From Mycolicibacter nonchromogenicus (GTDB lineage Bacteria > Actinomycetota > Actinomycetes > Mycobacteriales > Mycobacteriaceae): DNA of 64,000 nucleotides. The position numbers were made by a program, and so were the translations under genes. Under the pieces are notes generated by a model that was not told the DNA's origin, did not search any database, and saw nothing but the letters and a program-made list of their open reading frames with translations. The stretch spans positions 84,489-148,488 of the forward strand of contig NZ_LQPI01000053.1 in the NCBI RefSeq assembly GCF_002101775.1. Reading direction: 5' to 3'. Shown here in pieces: positions 31,079 to 40,241 of the stretch; the first letter of the stretch is position 1, and the number at the start of each line of letters is the position of its first letter.

Positions 31079-34078
31079 TCAGTGATCGGTCTCGTCCTCC
31101 GGGGGCTGAACGGCGGCCAGCACCTCAGTGGGCCGATCCTGGCCTCCCGGACGGCCGGACAATTCCGGGAACGCCGTGGCGAGCATGTCCTCGAACGTCC
31201 GGTCCTGCTGGACGACCGTGCCGTCCGCGGCGGCCGAGTCAGCCGGCACCGTCGCCGGCACAGCCCGGGCCGGGCGCTCCCGCACGTTCAGTGGCCACCA
31301 GAACCACCGGCCCAACATCGCCGCCATCGACGGCATCATGAACGAGCGCACCACCAGGGTGTCGAACAGCAGCCCGAGCCCGATCGTGGTGCCCACCTGG
31401 CCCACCACTCGCAGATCACTGACGAGCATGGACGCCATCGTGAAGGCGAACACCAGCCCGGCAGCCGTGACGACCTTGCCCGTTCCGCCCATGGTGCGGA
31501 TGATGCCGGTCTTCAGTCCGGCACCCATCTCCTCTTTGAACCGGGCGACCAGCAGCAGGTTGTAGTCACAGCCCACCGCCAACAGGATGATCACCGACAT
31601 CACCATCACCAGCCAGTGCAGGTTGATGCCGAAGATGTACTGCCACAGCAGTACCGACAGCCCGAACGACGCCCCCAGTGACGCCAGCACCGTCCCGACG
31701 ATCACCACCGAGGCGATGAAGCTGCGAGTGATCAGCAGCATGATGATGAAAATGATTGCCAGTGAAGTGATTCCCGCGATCAGCAGGTCGTAGTTGGCGC
31801 TGCCCTGCAGGTCGTTGAAGAGCGCTGCGGTGCCGGCCACGTAGACCTTGGCGCTCGACAGCGGGGTGCCCTTCAGCGACTCGGTGGCGGCCTTCTTGAT
31901 CAGGTTGACCCGCGCCATGCCCTCCGGAGTGGCCGGGTAGCCGTCGTGGGTGACGAAGAACCGCGCCGCGTGCCCGTCCGGCGACAGGAACAGCTGGATC
32001 ACCCGTTTGAAGTCGGGGTTGTCGAAGGCATCCCGAGGCAGATAGAACGAGTCGTCGCTCATCGCGGCGTCGAAGTCCTGGCCCATCGCGGCCGAGTCGC
32101 CGCCGGCCTCCTCGATCTGCGCCACGATCCCCGACATGGTGCTGTGCAGGGTCAGCATCATGGTCTGCAGGCTGCGCATTGCGGCGATCTGCGCCGGCAT
32201 CATCTCCAGCAGCTGCGGTGTCACCACATCGATGTTGCTCATGTCGGGGGCCAGTTCATTGATCTTGTCGGTGAGCAGCATGGTGCCGTCCATCGAGGCG
32301 TAGGCCGCGCGCAGCGACAAGCAGGTCGAATCGTTGCCGCAATTCTGTTGCTTCTCAACAGATTCGCGAAGCGCTTTGGAGTTCTCGTTCAAGTCGGTGA
32401 TGTCGCCGCGCACCTGCTGAGCCAGGTCCATCGCCTCCTGTGAGACTCCGGTCGCATGATGCGTACTGGCGCCCAACTGCTGCATCAGCCCATACATCCG
32501 CTGCAGCGAGGCGATGGTCACCTCGAGGTCATCAGCCTGCTGGCGCATGTCGGCCACCCGGTTCTTGACGAAGTCCAGGTTCTGCATCTGGCCCGCGCTC
32601 TGAATGCTGAGCAGGAACGGGATCGAGGTGTGTCCGAGCGGGGTGCCCTCCGGCCGGGTCACCCCCTGCACCATGGCCACACCCTCGACGGCGAAGATGC
32701 TCTTGGCCAGCTTGTTGAGGACCAGGAAGTCCGCGGAGTTGCGCATGTCGTGATCGGACTCGATCAGCACCACTTCCGGGAGCAGGCGCGCCTCCGGGAA
32801 GTGCCGCTGCGCTGCTGCCCAGCCGAGGTTGGCCGGGGTGTCCTGCGGAATGAACGACGGGTCTTTGTAACTCACCTGGTAGCCGGGCAGTGCAAGCAGT
32901 CCGATCAGCGCGACCGCGCAGGCAGCCAGGAAGATCGGCACCGGCCAGCGGACGATCGCGGTGCCCACCTTGCGCCAGCCGCGGACGGACATCTTGCGGC
33001 GGGGTTCGAGCAGACCGTGACGCGAGGCGACGGCCAGGACCGCCGGGACCAGCGTCAGTGCGATCGCCACCGCCACCACCATGCCGACCGCGCAGGGCAC
33101 ACCCATGGTCTGGAAGACCGGCAATCGAGTGAAGCTCAGGCAGAACGTGGCGCCGGCGATGGTCAGCCCCGAGGCCAGCACCACGTGGGCAACGCCGCGG
33201 TAGGTGGTGAAGTACGCCGTCTCCGGATCTTCGCCGGCATGGCGGGCTTCGTGGTAGCGGCCGATGAAGAAGATTCCGTAGTCGGTGCCGGCGGCGATCG
33301 CCAGCGTGACCAGAATGTTGATCGCGAACGTGGACAGCCCGATCACGCCGTAATGCCCCAGTGCGGCGACGATTCCGCGCGCCGCCGCCAGCTCGATCCC
33401 GACCACGGCCAGCAGCAGTGCGACCGTGCTGATGGATCGGTAGAGCAGCAGCAGCATCAGCGTGATCACCGAGACCGTGGCGATCAGGATCTTGAGCACC
33501 GCCCGGTCGCCACTGGTGTTCATGTCGGTGACCATCGGCGCCGGGCCGGTGACGTAGGCCCGCACCCCCGGCGGTGCGGGTGTGCGGTCCACGACATCGC
33601 GGACCGCCTCGACCGAGTCGTTGGCCAGCGCCTCGCCCTGGTTTCCGGCGAGGTTGAGCTGGACCAATGCGGCTTTGCCGTCCGAACTCTGGGCGCCACC
33701 CGCGGTCAGCGGGTCACCCCAGAAGTCCTGGATGTGTTGCACGTGCGTGGTGTCGGCGTTGAGCGCGGCGATGATCTCGTTGTAGTAGTGGTGAGCGGCG
33801 TCGCCGAGCGGTTCGTCGCCTTCGATGACGATCATCGCCGCGCTGTCGGTGTCGGACTCCGCGAAGTCTTGGCCCAGCCGCGCCATCGCCTGAATCGATG
33901 GTGAGTCTTTGGCGCTCAATGACACCGGGTGTTCCTTGGCCACCTGCTCCAGCGGCGGCACGGCGACGCTCACCACGACGGTGAGGGCCACCCAGCCCAA
34001 GATGATCGGCAACGCGAAGCGGCGAACGAATGCGGCCGCAGACGACCGGCCACCCCGGTTCAGGCGTTCTCGCGTCAT
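31079..34078 (-). CDS. MmpL-family RND lipid transporter
   Basis: A 999-residue mycobacterial membrane protein large (MmpL), an RND-fold exporter of complex lipids energised by the proton gradient. It has a first helix ([18 protein letters not shown]), a large periplasmic loop (to about residue 180), helices 2-6, a second periplasmic domain with coiled-coil character (residues about 400-700), then helices 8-12. The proton-relay Asp-Tyr pairs are present in both halves ([18 protein letters not shown] and [17 protein letters not shown]). The architecture fits the MmpL1/2/4/5/12 group. No mmpS partner is adjacent. In M. tuberculosis mmpL12 lies in the same general locus, near pks5. It may export the product of the PKS operon to the right. 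Confidence 0.93.
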   Translation of the reverse strand: MTRERLNRGGRSSAAAFVRRFALPIILGWVALTVVVSVAVPPLEQVAKEHPVSLSAKDSPSIQAMARLGQDFAESDTDSAAMIVIEGDEPLGDAAHHYYNEIIAALNADTTHVQHIQDFWGDPLTAGGAQSSDGKAALVQLNLAGNQGEALANDSVEAVRDVVDRTPAPPGVRAYVTGPAPMVTDMNTSGDRAVLKILIATVSVITLMLLLLYRSISTVALLLAVVGIELAAARGIVAALGHYGVIGLSTFAINILVTLAIAAGTDYGIFFIGRYHEARHAGEDPETAYFTTYRGVAHVVLASGLTIAGATFCLSFTRLPVFQTMGVPCAVGMVVAVAIALTLVPAVLAVASRHGLLEPRRKMSVRGWRKVGTAIVRWPVPIFLAACAVALIGLLALPGYQVSYKDPSFIPQDTPANLGWAAAQRHFPEARLLPEVVLIESDHDMRNSADFLVLNKLAKSIFAVEGVAMVQGVTRPEGTPLGHTSIPFLLSIQSAGQMQNLDFVKNRVADMRQQADDLEVTIASLQRMYGLMQQLGASTHHATGVSQEAMDLAQQVRGDITDLNENSKALRESVEKQQNCGNDSTCLSLRAAYASMDGTMLLTDKINELAPDMSNIDVVTPQLLEMMPAQIAAMRSLQTMMLTLHSTMSGIVAQIEEAGGDSAAMGQDFDAAMSDDSFYLPRDAFDNPDFKRVIQLFLSPDGHAARFFVTHDGYPATPEGMARVNLIKKAATESLKGTPLSSAKVYVAGTAALFNDLQGSANYDLLIAGITSLAIIFIIMLLITRSFIASVVIVGTVLASLGASFGLSVLLWQYIFGINLHWLVMVMSVIILLAVGCDYNLLLVARFKEEMGAGLKTGIIRTMGGTGKVVTAAGLVFAFTMASMLVSDLRVVGQVGTTIGLGLLFDTLVVRSFMMPSMAAMLGRWFWWPLNVRERPARAVPATVPADSAAADGTVVQQDRTFEDMLATAFPELSGRPGGQDRPTEVLAAVQPPEDETDH

Positions 34079-34153
34079 TTTCTGATGCCCCCCACCAGAC
34101 ACTGTGCCCAAACGATCACTGTAACCCCCTGTTCAGGACCGTAGCCGCCGAAA

Positions 34154-35641
34154 CTATCCGATCAGATAGTCCGAGAGCGGGAAGTGGTCCTGCTCCTTGA
34201 CGGCGCTGCGCACCGACGTCGGCCGGAACAGCGGAGCCTCCCCGGTGGTCTGGTTGAACCAGTACGAATTCGACGTCGCGCAGTTGCCGAGGTGGAACAC
34301 CGAGTTGTCCAGCAGGGCCATCATCCGCTCATAGAACGCGGTGTTGGCTTCCTCGGTGACCTCGAACGTCTGCGCCCGGCGCCGTTGCACCTCACTGAAC
34401 AGCCGGTTCATATGCCGGGTCTGGTACTCGACTGTGTTGAACCAGGACAAACCGACCCACGAGAACGGGCTGGACATGTTGATGAAGTTCGGGAACTGCG
34501 GGGCGGTCATGCCCTGGTAGGCCTGGAAACGGGTCTCCCGCCACCACTTGCCCAAGTTGCGGCCCCCGCGTCCGATCACCTCGATCGCCGGCAGGTTGCC
34601 CTCCCAGACGTCGTATCCCGTCGCCAGCACCAAGGTGTCGATCTCGCGCTTGGTGCCGTCCCGTGCCACGATGCCGTCGGGTTCGATACGTTCGATCCCC
34701 TCGGTCACCAGGTGCACGTTCGGCTTGGCGAATGTCGGGTAGTAGTCATTGGAGATCGACGGCCGCTTGCAGCCGAAGTCGAAGTCGGGCCGCATCTTCT
34801 CGGCGAGTTCACGATCACGTACCGCCCGGCGCCGATGCAGCGCCGACTGGGCCGCCATTGCCTTGTTGAGGAACTTGAAGCGGCGATAGCGCCACATGGT
34901 CAGGACCATCATGAAGTCCGTGGTGTTGTCGGTCAGCCACCGCACGATGCGCTGGGTGAACGGCACCCGGGCGAACATTCGCTGCACCACCGGCGGGAAC
35001 ACCACGTCAGACTTGGGCGTCACCAGGATCGGGGTGCGCTGATATACCGTCAGATCGGCGACCTCTTTGGCCAGCTCGGGGATCACCTGGATCCCGGTGG
35101 ATCCGGTTCCGATGACCGCGGCCCGACGGCCGGCCATCGAGTAGTCGTGATCCCACTCGGCGGTGTGCACGATATGACCGGCGAATGTCTCGATGCCGGG
35201 GATGTCCGGGATCTTGGGCTGGCACAGGAAGCCGGTGGCGACGATGAGGAACTGCGAGGTCAGCGTCTCACCGCCGGCCAGCGAGGTCCGCCACAGCTTG
35301 GCGTCCTCATCCCACTGGGCACCTTCGACGCAGGTGTTGAAGCGCATGAAGCGGGTCACGTCGTACTTTTCGGCCACGTGTTCGGCGTAGGCCTGGACTT
35401 CGTGACCGGGGGCGAACAGCCGCGACCAGTAGGGGTTGGGCTCGAACCAGTAGGAATAAGTAGTGGAGGGCTGATCGACCGACAGGCCCGGGTAGTGGTT
35501 GACCCGCCATGTTCCGCCGAGTCCGTCGAGGCGGTCGACGATCACGATGTTCTCGTAGCCGAGCTTGGTCAGTTCGATGGCGGCACCGATGCCGCCGAAG
35601 CCCGCGCCCACGATAACGGCGTCATATTGCTGGGTCCCCAT
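34154..35641 (-). CDS. flavin-containing (Baeyer-Villiger-type) monooxygenase
   Basis: A 495-residue FAD/NADPH monooxygenase. The FAD Rossmann motif is VIVGAGFGGIGAAIEL, the NADPH motif is AVIGTGSTGIQVIPEL, and between them FAGHIVHTAEWDH matches the Baeyer-Villiger fingerprint F-x-G-x3-H-x3-W. Such enzymes insert oxygen next to a ketone or oxidise heteroatoms. I start at the ATG at 35641 (MGTQQYDAVIVGAGFGG), six residues before the FAD motif; there is no Shine-Dalgarno sequence, and an alternative ATG at 35671 exists. It is divergent from the diiron oxygenase gene over 232 bp. Confidence 0.9.
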   Translation of the reverse strand: MGTQQYDAVIVGAGFGGIGAAIELTKLGYENIVIVDRLDGLGGTWRVNHYPGLSVDQPSTTYSYWFEPNPYWSRLFAPGHEVQAYAEHVAEKYDVTRFMRFNTCVEGAQWDEDAKLWRTSLAGGETLTSQFLIVATGFLCQPKIPDIPGIETFAGHIVHTAEWDHDYSMAGRRAAVIGTGSTGIQVIPELAKEVADLTVYQRTPILVTPKSDVVFPPVVQRMFARVPFTQRIVRWLTDNTTDFMMVLTMWRYRRFKFLNKAMAAQSALHRRRAVRDRELAEKMRPDFDFGCKRPSISNDYYPTFAKPNVHLVTEGIERIEPDGIVARDGTKREIDTLVLATGYDVWEGNLPAIEVIGRGGRNLGKWWRETRFQAYQGMTAPQFPNFINMSSPFSWVGLSWFNTVEYQTRHMNRLFSEVQRRRAQTFEVTEEANTAFYERMMALLDNSVFHLGNCATSNSYWFNQTTGEAPLFRPTSVRSAVKEQDHFPLSDYLIG

Positions 35642-35793
35642 AAGGAGAACACGGTACCCCAACGCCGCCATAAGCCGCCGTATGTGCAGTTCAGAGCGCT
35701 TTTCGGCGATCGGGGGGCAGAAGATAAAGCAACGGACGCCGCCCGGTACTAAGATGATGCCGATCACACTCAAGTGAACGGTGGAACCTTATT

Positions 35794-35806
35794 AGTTTGC
35801 CAAACT
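35794..35806. promoter_or_regulatory. 13-bp palindrome between the divergent oxygenase genes
   Basis: AGTTTG-C-CAAACT is a perfect 6+1+6 palindrome. It lies in an AT-rich patch of the 232-bp gap between the Baeyer-Villiger-type monooxygenase gene and the diiron oxygenase gene, 68 bp before the latter's ATG. It could be a TetR-type operator controlling both directions. No regulator gene lies nearby. Confidence 0.45.
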
Positions 35807-35873
35807 TCACGATAAGCTTCGTTACGGCCTTCGCCCGATGGCGGCGCGTGCCTTGAACAGAGGATGAGTCCGT

Positions 35874-36965
35874 ATGCCGACCGTCGTGATCGAGATCTGC
35901 TGGCTGATTGCCGGCATGATCGCCGTCGCTTCGGTCCCGTGTGCCCTTTTCTACTTCTTCCGGCGCTTGAAGAGCGCGATGTACGTCGGTGGCGACGTGG
36001 CCTACGGCGAAACGCTGTCGACGCTGTCCGAAAGCTCGGTGCGACGCAACTTCAATCCGTATGTCGACATCGACTGGAAGGATCCCGAACTCGCGGTCAG
36101 AACCGATGACCCTCGCTGGGTCCTGTCGGGAGCGGACCCGCTGGCCCGCCATCCCTGGTATCGGTCGCAGCCCCTGGAGAAGCAGATCGCGATGGGCATG
36201 TGGCGCCAGGCCAACATGGCCAAGGTCGGTGTGCAGTTCGAGGGCATTCTGGTCCGGGGTCTCATGCACTACACGTTCTGGGTGCCCAACGGATCGCCGG
36301 AGTATCGCTACTGCCTGCATGAGTGCATCGAGGAATGCAATCACACCCTGATGTTTCAGGAGTTGGTGAACCGCATCGGCGTCGACGTTCCCGGCATGCC
36401 CCGATGGCTGCGCGTGTTGTCCCCCATCGTGCCGTTCTACGCCGGGCCGCTGCCGAACTCGTTCTTCTTCGGCGTGCTGGCCGGCGAGGTCCCGTTCGAC
36501 TACCTGCAGACCCTGTCGCTTCGAGACGAGAACATGGCCCCGGCGATCGTGCGTCGGATGATCGGTATCCACGTCGCCGAGGAGGCGCGTCACATCGCGT
36601 TCGCCCACCAGTATCTGCAACGGCGGGTGCCTCGACTGTGGCGGAGCAGCCGGTTCATGCTCTCGCTGTACGTGCCCGTCGTCATGCGGATGCTCGGGCA
36701 GGCGATGGTCGTGCCGCCCCGCACGTTCTTCCGCGAGTTCGGTGTGCCCCGGTCGGCCCGCAAGAAGTGGTTCTTCGGTGACCCCGATTCACGCCAGATG
36801 TGGCGGGACATGTTCGCCGATGTGCGGATGGTCTGCCACGAGCTCGGACTGATGAATCCCGCCGCGCGATTGATGTGGCGCATCTGCAAGATTGACGGTG
36901 CACCGTCGCGGTACCGCGGTGAACCGCAGCGCGGCCAGCAGCCGGCGCAATTCGCCGAGGTCTGA
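35874..36965 (+). CDS. AurF-like diiron oxygenase family protein
   Basis: A 363-residue protein. An N-terminal hydrophobic helix (residues about 5-28) precedes a ferritin-like domain resembling the p-aminobenzoate N-oxygenase AurF family. Likely iron ligands are VQFEGILVRGL (Glu), HECIEECNHTLMFQEL (E-x2-H) and HVAEEARHIAFAHQYL (E-x-x-H). AurF oxidises aryl amines, but mycobacterial relatives have no known substrate; a lipid hydroxylation role is possible given the membrane helix and location. GAGG lies 10 nt before the ATG. It is followed 31 bp later by a methyltransferase gene with its own promoter. The C-terminal tail is Arg/Gln-rich. Confidence 0.82.
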   Translation: MPTVVIEICWLIAGMIAVASVPCALFYFFRRLKSAMYVGGDVAYGETLSTLSESSVRRNFNPYVDIDWKDPELAVRTDDPRWVLSGADPLARHPWYRSQPLEKQIAMGMWRQANMAKVGVQFEGILVRGLMHYTFWVPNGSPEYRYCLHECIEECNHTLMFQELVNRIGVDVPGMPRWLRVLSPIVPFYAGPLPNSFFFGVLAGEVPFDYLQTLSLRDENMAPAIVRRMIGIHVAEEARHIAFAHQYLQRRVPRLWRSSRFMLSLYVPVVMRMLGQAMVVPPRTFFREFGVPRSARKKWFFGDPDSRQMWRDMFADVRMVCHELGLMNPAARLMWRICKIDGAPSRYRGEPQRGQQPAQFAEV

Positions 36966-36984
36966 GAGACCCCCTGAGCTGTGC

Positions 36985-36990
36985 CATACT
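36985..36990 (+). promoter_or_regulatory. leaderless -10 element of the first Rv2952-like methyltransferase
   Basis: CATACT ends 6 nt before the ATG at 36997, putting +1 on the start codon. There is no Shine-Dalgarno sequence. The block ATACTTTCGGTATGG closely matches the start of the paralogous methyltransferase at 40242 (ATACTTTTTCGATGG). Confidence 0.55.
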
Positions 36991-36996
36991 TTCGGT

Positions 36997-37830
36997 ATGG
37001 TGCGTTCCCCATCTGAGACCTTGGAAAAAGTCGGCGCCGATCTGGTGTACCGGATCTCGGCGATGCCGCTCTACAAAAAGGCCTTCAAGTACTGGTACCC
37101 GTTTATGACCAAGCGGATGGGGCACGACGACGTCGTCTTCCTCAACTGGGGTTATGAGCAGGACCCACCGCTTGGCCTGGAGCTCGACGCGGCCGACGAA
37201 GAGAATCGGTACTCGATCCAGCTGTATCACCAGACCGCCACCCAAATCGACCTGGCCGGCAAGGACGTGCTCGAGGTCAGCTCCGGCCACGGCGGCGGCG
37301 CCTCCTTCCTGGCCCGCACGCTGGCGCCCGCTTCCTACACCGGCCTGGACTTCAACCCGGACGGTGTGGCCTTCTGCAAGAAGCGCCACCAGGTGCCCGG
37401 TTTGGACTTCGTGCAGGGTGACGCGCTGAACCTGCCGTTCCCCGACAACTCGTTCGACGCGGTGATCAACGTCGAGGCGTCCCACATCTACCCCGACTTC
37501 GCCCAGTTCGTTCGGGAGGTGGGCCGGGTGCTGCGGCCCGGTGGACACTTCCTGCACACCGACTTCCGTGCCAAGGAAGACATCGAGTATTGGCAGCAGA
37601 CCCTGGCCACCCCGCCGCTGCGGCTGGTCAACGAGCGCGACATCAGCCGCGAGGTCGTTCGCGGGCTGGCGGCCAACTCGCCGCGCTCCAACGCCCTGAT
37701 CAACGAGCGTATGCCGTTCTTCCTGCGCCGCTTCGCCCGGGAGTTCGCCGTCGTGGAGGGGTCGCTGTTCTACCGCGACCTGGACCGCGGCGAGATCACC
37801 TACCGCATTTTCGACCTCGTCAAAGACTGA
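36997..37830 (+). CDS. Rv2952-like SAM-dependent methyltransferase (first copy)
   Basis: A 277-residue class I methyltransferase closely resembling M. tuberculosis Rv2952, which O-methylates phthiotriol and phenolphthiotriol dimycocerosates, and the pks5-locus relative Rv1523. Shared blocks are FKYWYPFMTKRMG, VVFLNWGYEQDPP, the SAM loop VLEVSSGHGGGASFLARTL, LDFVQGDALNLPFPDNSFD and VNVEASHIYPDF-type text near residue 155. This points to methylation of a hydroxyl on a long-chain lipid. The second copy at 40242 is clearly paralogous. The gene ends before a strong terminator-like hairpin, so it may be a single-gene unit. Confidence 0.88.
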   Translation: MVRSPSETLEKVGADLVYRISAMPLYKKAFKYWYPFMTKRMGHDDVVFLNWGYEQDPPLGLELDAADEENRYSIQLYHQTATQIDLAGKDVLEVSSGHGGGASFLARTLAPASYTGLDFNPDGVAFCKKRHQVPGLDFVQGDALNLPFPDNSFDAVINVEASHIYPDFAQFVREVGRVLRPGGHFLHTDFRAKEDIEYWQQTLATPPLRLVNERDISREVVRGLAANSPRSNALINERMPFFLRRFAREFAVVEGSLFYRDLDRGEITYRIFDLVKD

Positions 37831-37842
37831 GGACACCACGTC

Positions 37843-37893
37843 GAAGCGCCGGGGCGAATCGGGACTGAGGTCTCGCGCTCCGGCGCTTCTTTG
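37843..37893 (+). terminator. terminator-like hairpin after the first methyltransferase
   Basis: GAAGCGCCGG (37843-37852) and CCGGCGCTTC (37880-37889) are perfect 10-bp inverted repeats with a 27-nt GC-rich loop, followed by only TTTGG. The hairpin starts 12 bp after the stop codon at 37830. The short U-tract makes it a mycobacterial-style intrinsic terminator at best. Confidence 0.5.
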
Positions 37894-37999
37894 GTGACCG
37901 ACGTCCCTTCAGGCGACTGCGGCCACCGGGCTAGGGTGGCGGCACGGCCACCCGCGGGCCAATCGCGCTCCACACCCGACGATCCGAGGGGCTTGCCAG

Positions 38000-39358
38000 A
38001 TGGACCAGAAGGAACTGACGCGTCGGCTTCGTTTTCGCGCCAGCCTGCTCAAGATCGGCACCGACGGGCTGCGCGGGGTGGTTCGTGACCGGGCAACCGC
38101 CTACCGCTACGCCCTGACCCGGCGTGAAACCGCGCCGCTGACCGACTTCGACCCCTTCGCCGCCGAGACCATGCACGATCCCTATCCGGGATACCGCACG
38201 CTGTTGTCCGGCCCGAAGGTCTGGTACAGCCGCAAGCGCGGCATCTGGATCATCCCGGGCTACGACGAGGTACGCCAGGCGTTGCGCGACAACGAGGCAC
38301 TGTCGTCGGCCGAGAGCCAGGCACGCTTCCGGGTCCGCCTGCAGACCATGAACGCCACCGACCCCCCGGTGCACACCCGGCTGCGTCGATCGGTGTCGCG
38401 GGCCTTCACCCCCCGCGCGATGAAGTCGTGGGAGATCAACATCAATCGCGCCGCCGACGAACTCGTCGCCGCGATAGTCGAGCGCCGACACGTCGAGATC
38501 GTGACTGACTTGGCCAAGCCCCTGCCGAACCGGCTGATCACCATGATGCTGGCGATCCCGCAGGAGGATCGCCACCAGTTCCTGGAATGGGCCGACACCA
38601 TCAATGAGGCCGCGTTCGCGCCGCTGAGCCTGCGCGGGATGGCGATGAACATGCGCTCGAGTCAGGCGGTCATCGCGATGCACCGCAGCCTCGATCCCAT
38701 GATCAAGGCGCGCCGCTCGGAGCCCGGCGACGACCTGATCTCGATGCTGGCGGCGCCCAGTGGCGAGGACACCCTCTCCGACGACGAGGTCTTCTGGACC
38801 GCATCGATGCTCGTCGGCGCCGGGAGCGAGACCACGACGAACCTGATCTCCGGGCTGTTTCTGACGCTGGCGCAACGGCCGGACGTCTACGCCCGGCTAC
38901 GTGAAGACCCCTCCCTGATCCCCGCGGCAATCGAAGAGCAGCTGCGGCTGGTCGCTCCGGTGCAGGGGTTCTATCGGACCGCGACCCGCGACTATCGGGT
39001 CGGCGACCACACCATCCCGGCCGGTGCCCGGGTGTTGGTCCTGTACGCGGCCGCCAACCGGGATCCGCAGCACTACCCGGATCCCGACACCTTCGACCTG
39101 GACCGCAACCCCACCGACCACCTCGCGTTCGGCGGCGGCGCGCACTACTGCCTGGGCACCCACCTGACCCGCATCGAAGTCAGTCGAGTGCTGACGCAGC
39201 TGATCCCCCACGTCAAGACCATCCGGCTGGCCGGGGAATACCGCTACCTGGTCAATGCGACCATGCGCGGCCTAGAGCACCTGCCCGTCGAGTTGGTGCC
39301 CGCCGATTCCGGCGTGGCCTCCGAGCCCGCGCAGTCCGGCAGCACCGGCACCCGATGA
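38000..39358 (+). CDS. cytochrome P450
   Basis: A 452-residue soluble bacterial P450. The I-helix reads MLVGAGSETTTNLIS (oxygen-activation Thr), the K-helix ExxR is AIEEQLRLVAPVQGF, and the heme-Cys loop is LAFGGGAHYCLGTHLTRIE. An unusually long N-terminal stretch (about 45 basic residues before TDFDPFAAETMHDPYPGYR) precedes the usual fold. A GAGGGG Shine-Dalgarno sequence lies 8 nt before the ATG. It overlaps the following SDR gene by 4 bp (ATGA), so a hydroxylation followed by alcohol oxidation or ketone reduction on one substrate is a reasonable guess. The substrate is unknown, perhaps a lipid of the neighbouring PKS pathway. Confidence 0.93.
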   Translation: MDQKELTRRLRFRASLLKIGTDGLRGVVRDRATAYRYALTRRETAPLTDFDPFAAETMHDPYPGYRTLLSGPKVWYSRKRGIWIIPGYDEVRQALRDNEALSSAESQARFRVRLQTMNATDPPVHTRLRRSVSRAFTPRAMKSWEININRAADELVAAIVERRHVEIVTDLAKPLPNRLITMMLAIPQEDRHQFLEWADTINEAAFAPLSLRGMAMNMRSSQAVIAMHRSLDPMIKARRSEPGDDLISMLAAPSGEDTLSDDEVFWTASMLVGAGSETTTNLISGLFLTLAQRPDVYARLREDPSLIPAAIEEQLRLVAPVQGFYRTATRDYRVGDHTIPAGARVLVLYAAANRDPQHYPDPDTFDLDRNPTDHLAFGGGAHYCLGTHLTRIEVSRVLTQLIPHVKTIRLAGEYRYLVNATMRGLEHLPVELVPADSGVASEPAQSGSTGTR

Positions 39359-40179
39359 GCCCGGTAGCGCTGGTCACCGGGGCGACGAGTGGGATCGGTG
39401 AGGCAACCGCCGACCGGTTGCAGGCCGCCGGCTACCGCGTGTTCGCGGTGGGCCGTAATGCCGAAGCACTGCAACGCCTTTCGTCGCGTGGACTGATCGC
39501 TCGCGCCCTCGACGTCACCGATGAGGCCGCCGTCGATGCGCTCATCGCGGAGATCGCCGAAGAGTACGGCGGCGTCGATGTTCTGGTCAACAGCGCGGGA
39601 TTTCCGCTGACGTGCCCGCTCGAGCAATTGGCACTCGATGACCTGCGCAGCCTGTTCGAGACGAATGTTGTTGCAACCCTTCACTTATCCCAGGCTGTCC
39701 TGCCGGGAATGCGCCAACGCGGTTCCGGTGTAATCGTGAACATCGGCAGCACCGGTGGCCGCTTCACCAGTCCGGGGGCCGGCGGCTACCACGTGATCAA
39801 GTACGGCATGGAGGCGCTGTCGCTGTCACTGCGCGCCGAAGTCGCACCATTCGGCGTGCGTGTTGTGTTGCTGGACCCCACTGCGGTGCGGACGCCGTTC
39901 GTCACCTCCCAACAAGAGGCCAGGCCGACCTACGCCGACGATGATCCCTACGGCCGCTTCAAAATCCGCTACGCGGACAACACCCGGGAGCTGTCCGCCA
40001 AGCGCGGGGTGATGATCGAACCCGAGGTGGTCGCCCGTGCCGTGCTGCGCGTGGTCCGGGCCAAGAACCCTAAGCCGCGTTATGTGGTCGGGCTCTCCGG
40101 AAAGGCAACCGTACTGGCGCGAGCAGTGTTGACCGATCGCATGTGGGAGCGAATCCTGATGCGCGGCCTACACGACTGA
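39355..40179 (+). CDS. short-chain dehydrogenase/reductase
   Basis: A classical SDR of 274 residues. The cofactor motif is LVTGATSGIGEATADRL, then VLVNSAGFPL (NAG-type), the catalytic Ser in VNIGSTGG, and YHVIKYGMEAL carrying Tyr-x3-Lys. A C-terminal extension (KNPKPRYVVGLSGKATVLARAVL) is seen in SDRs acting on long-chain or steroid substrates. It is translationally coupled to the P450 gene. Arg in AVGRNAEAL suggests NADPH preference. Confidence 0.92.
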   Translation: MSPVALVTGATSGIGEATADRLQAAGYRVFAVGRNAEALQRLSSRGLIARALDVTDEAAVDALIAEIAEEYGGVDVLVNSAGFPLTCPLEQLALDDLRSLFETNVVATLHLSQAVLPGMRQRGSGVIVNIGSTGGRFTSPGAGGYHVIKYGMEALSLSLRAEVAPFGVRVVLLDPTAVRTPFVTSQQEARPTYADDDPYGRFKIRYADNTRELSAKRGVMIEPEVVARAVLRVVRAKNPKPRYVVGLSGKATVLARAVLTDRMWERILMRGLHD

Positions 40180-40193
40180 GGTCGGCGCTGTCC

Positions 40194-40218
40194 CAGACCC
40201 CGGGCACGGCGGGGTCTG
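40194..40218 (+). terminator. 9-bp inverted repeat between the SDR and second methyltransferase genes
   Basis: CAGACCCCG (40194-40202) and CGGGGTCTG (40210-40218) pair perfectly around a 7-nt loop, 14 bp after the SDR stop codon. TTTTT occurs only at 40235-40239, beyond the next promoter's -10, so it is either a U-poor terminator for the P450-SDR unit or a regulatory dyad for the methyltransferase. Confidence 0.5.
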
Positions 40219-40229
40219 CAGAATCGTGA

Positions 40230-40235
40230 GATACT
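40230..40235 (+). promoter_or_regulatory. leaderless -10 element of the second Rv2952-like methyltransferase
   Basis: GATACT ends 6 nt before the ATG at 40242, the same geometry and nearly the same sequence as at 36985. No Shine-Dalgarno sequence is present. Confidence 0.55.
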
Positions 40236-40241
40236 TTTTCG

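Noticed and set aside
30931..31079. SigF promoter before the hemerythrin gene
   Set aside because: No GTTT-spacer-GGGTAT match on the correct strand.
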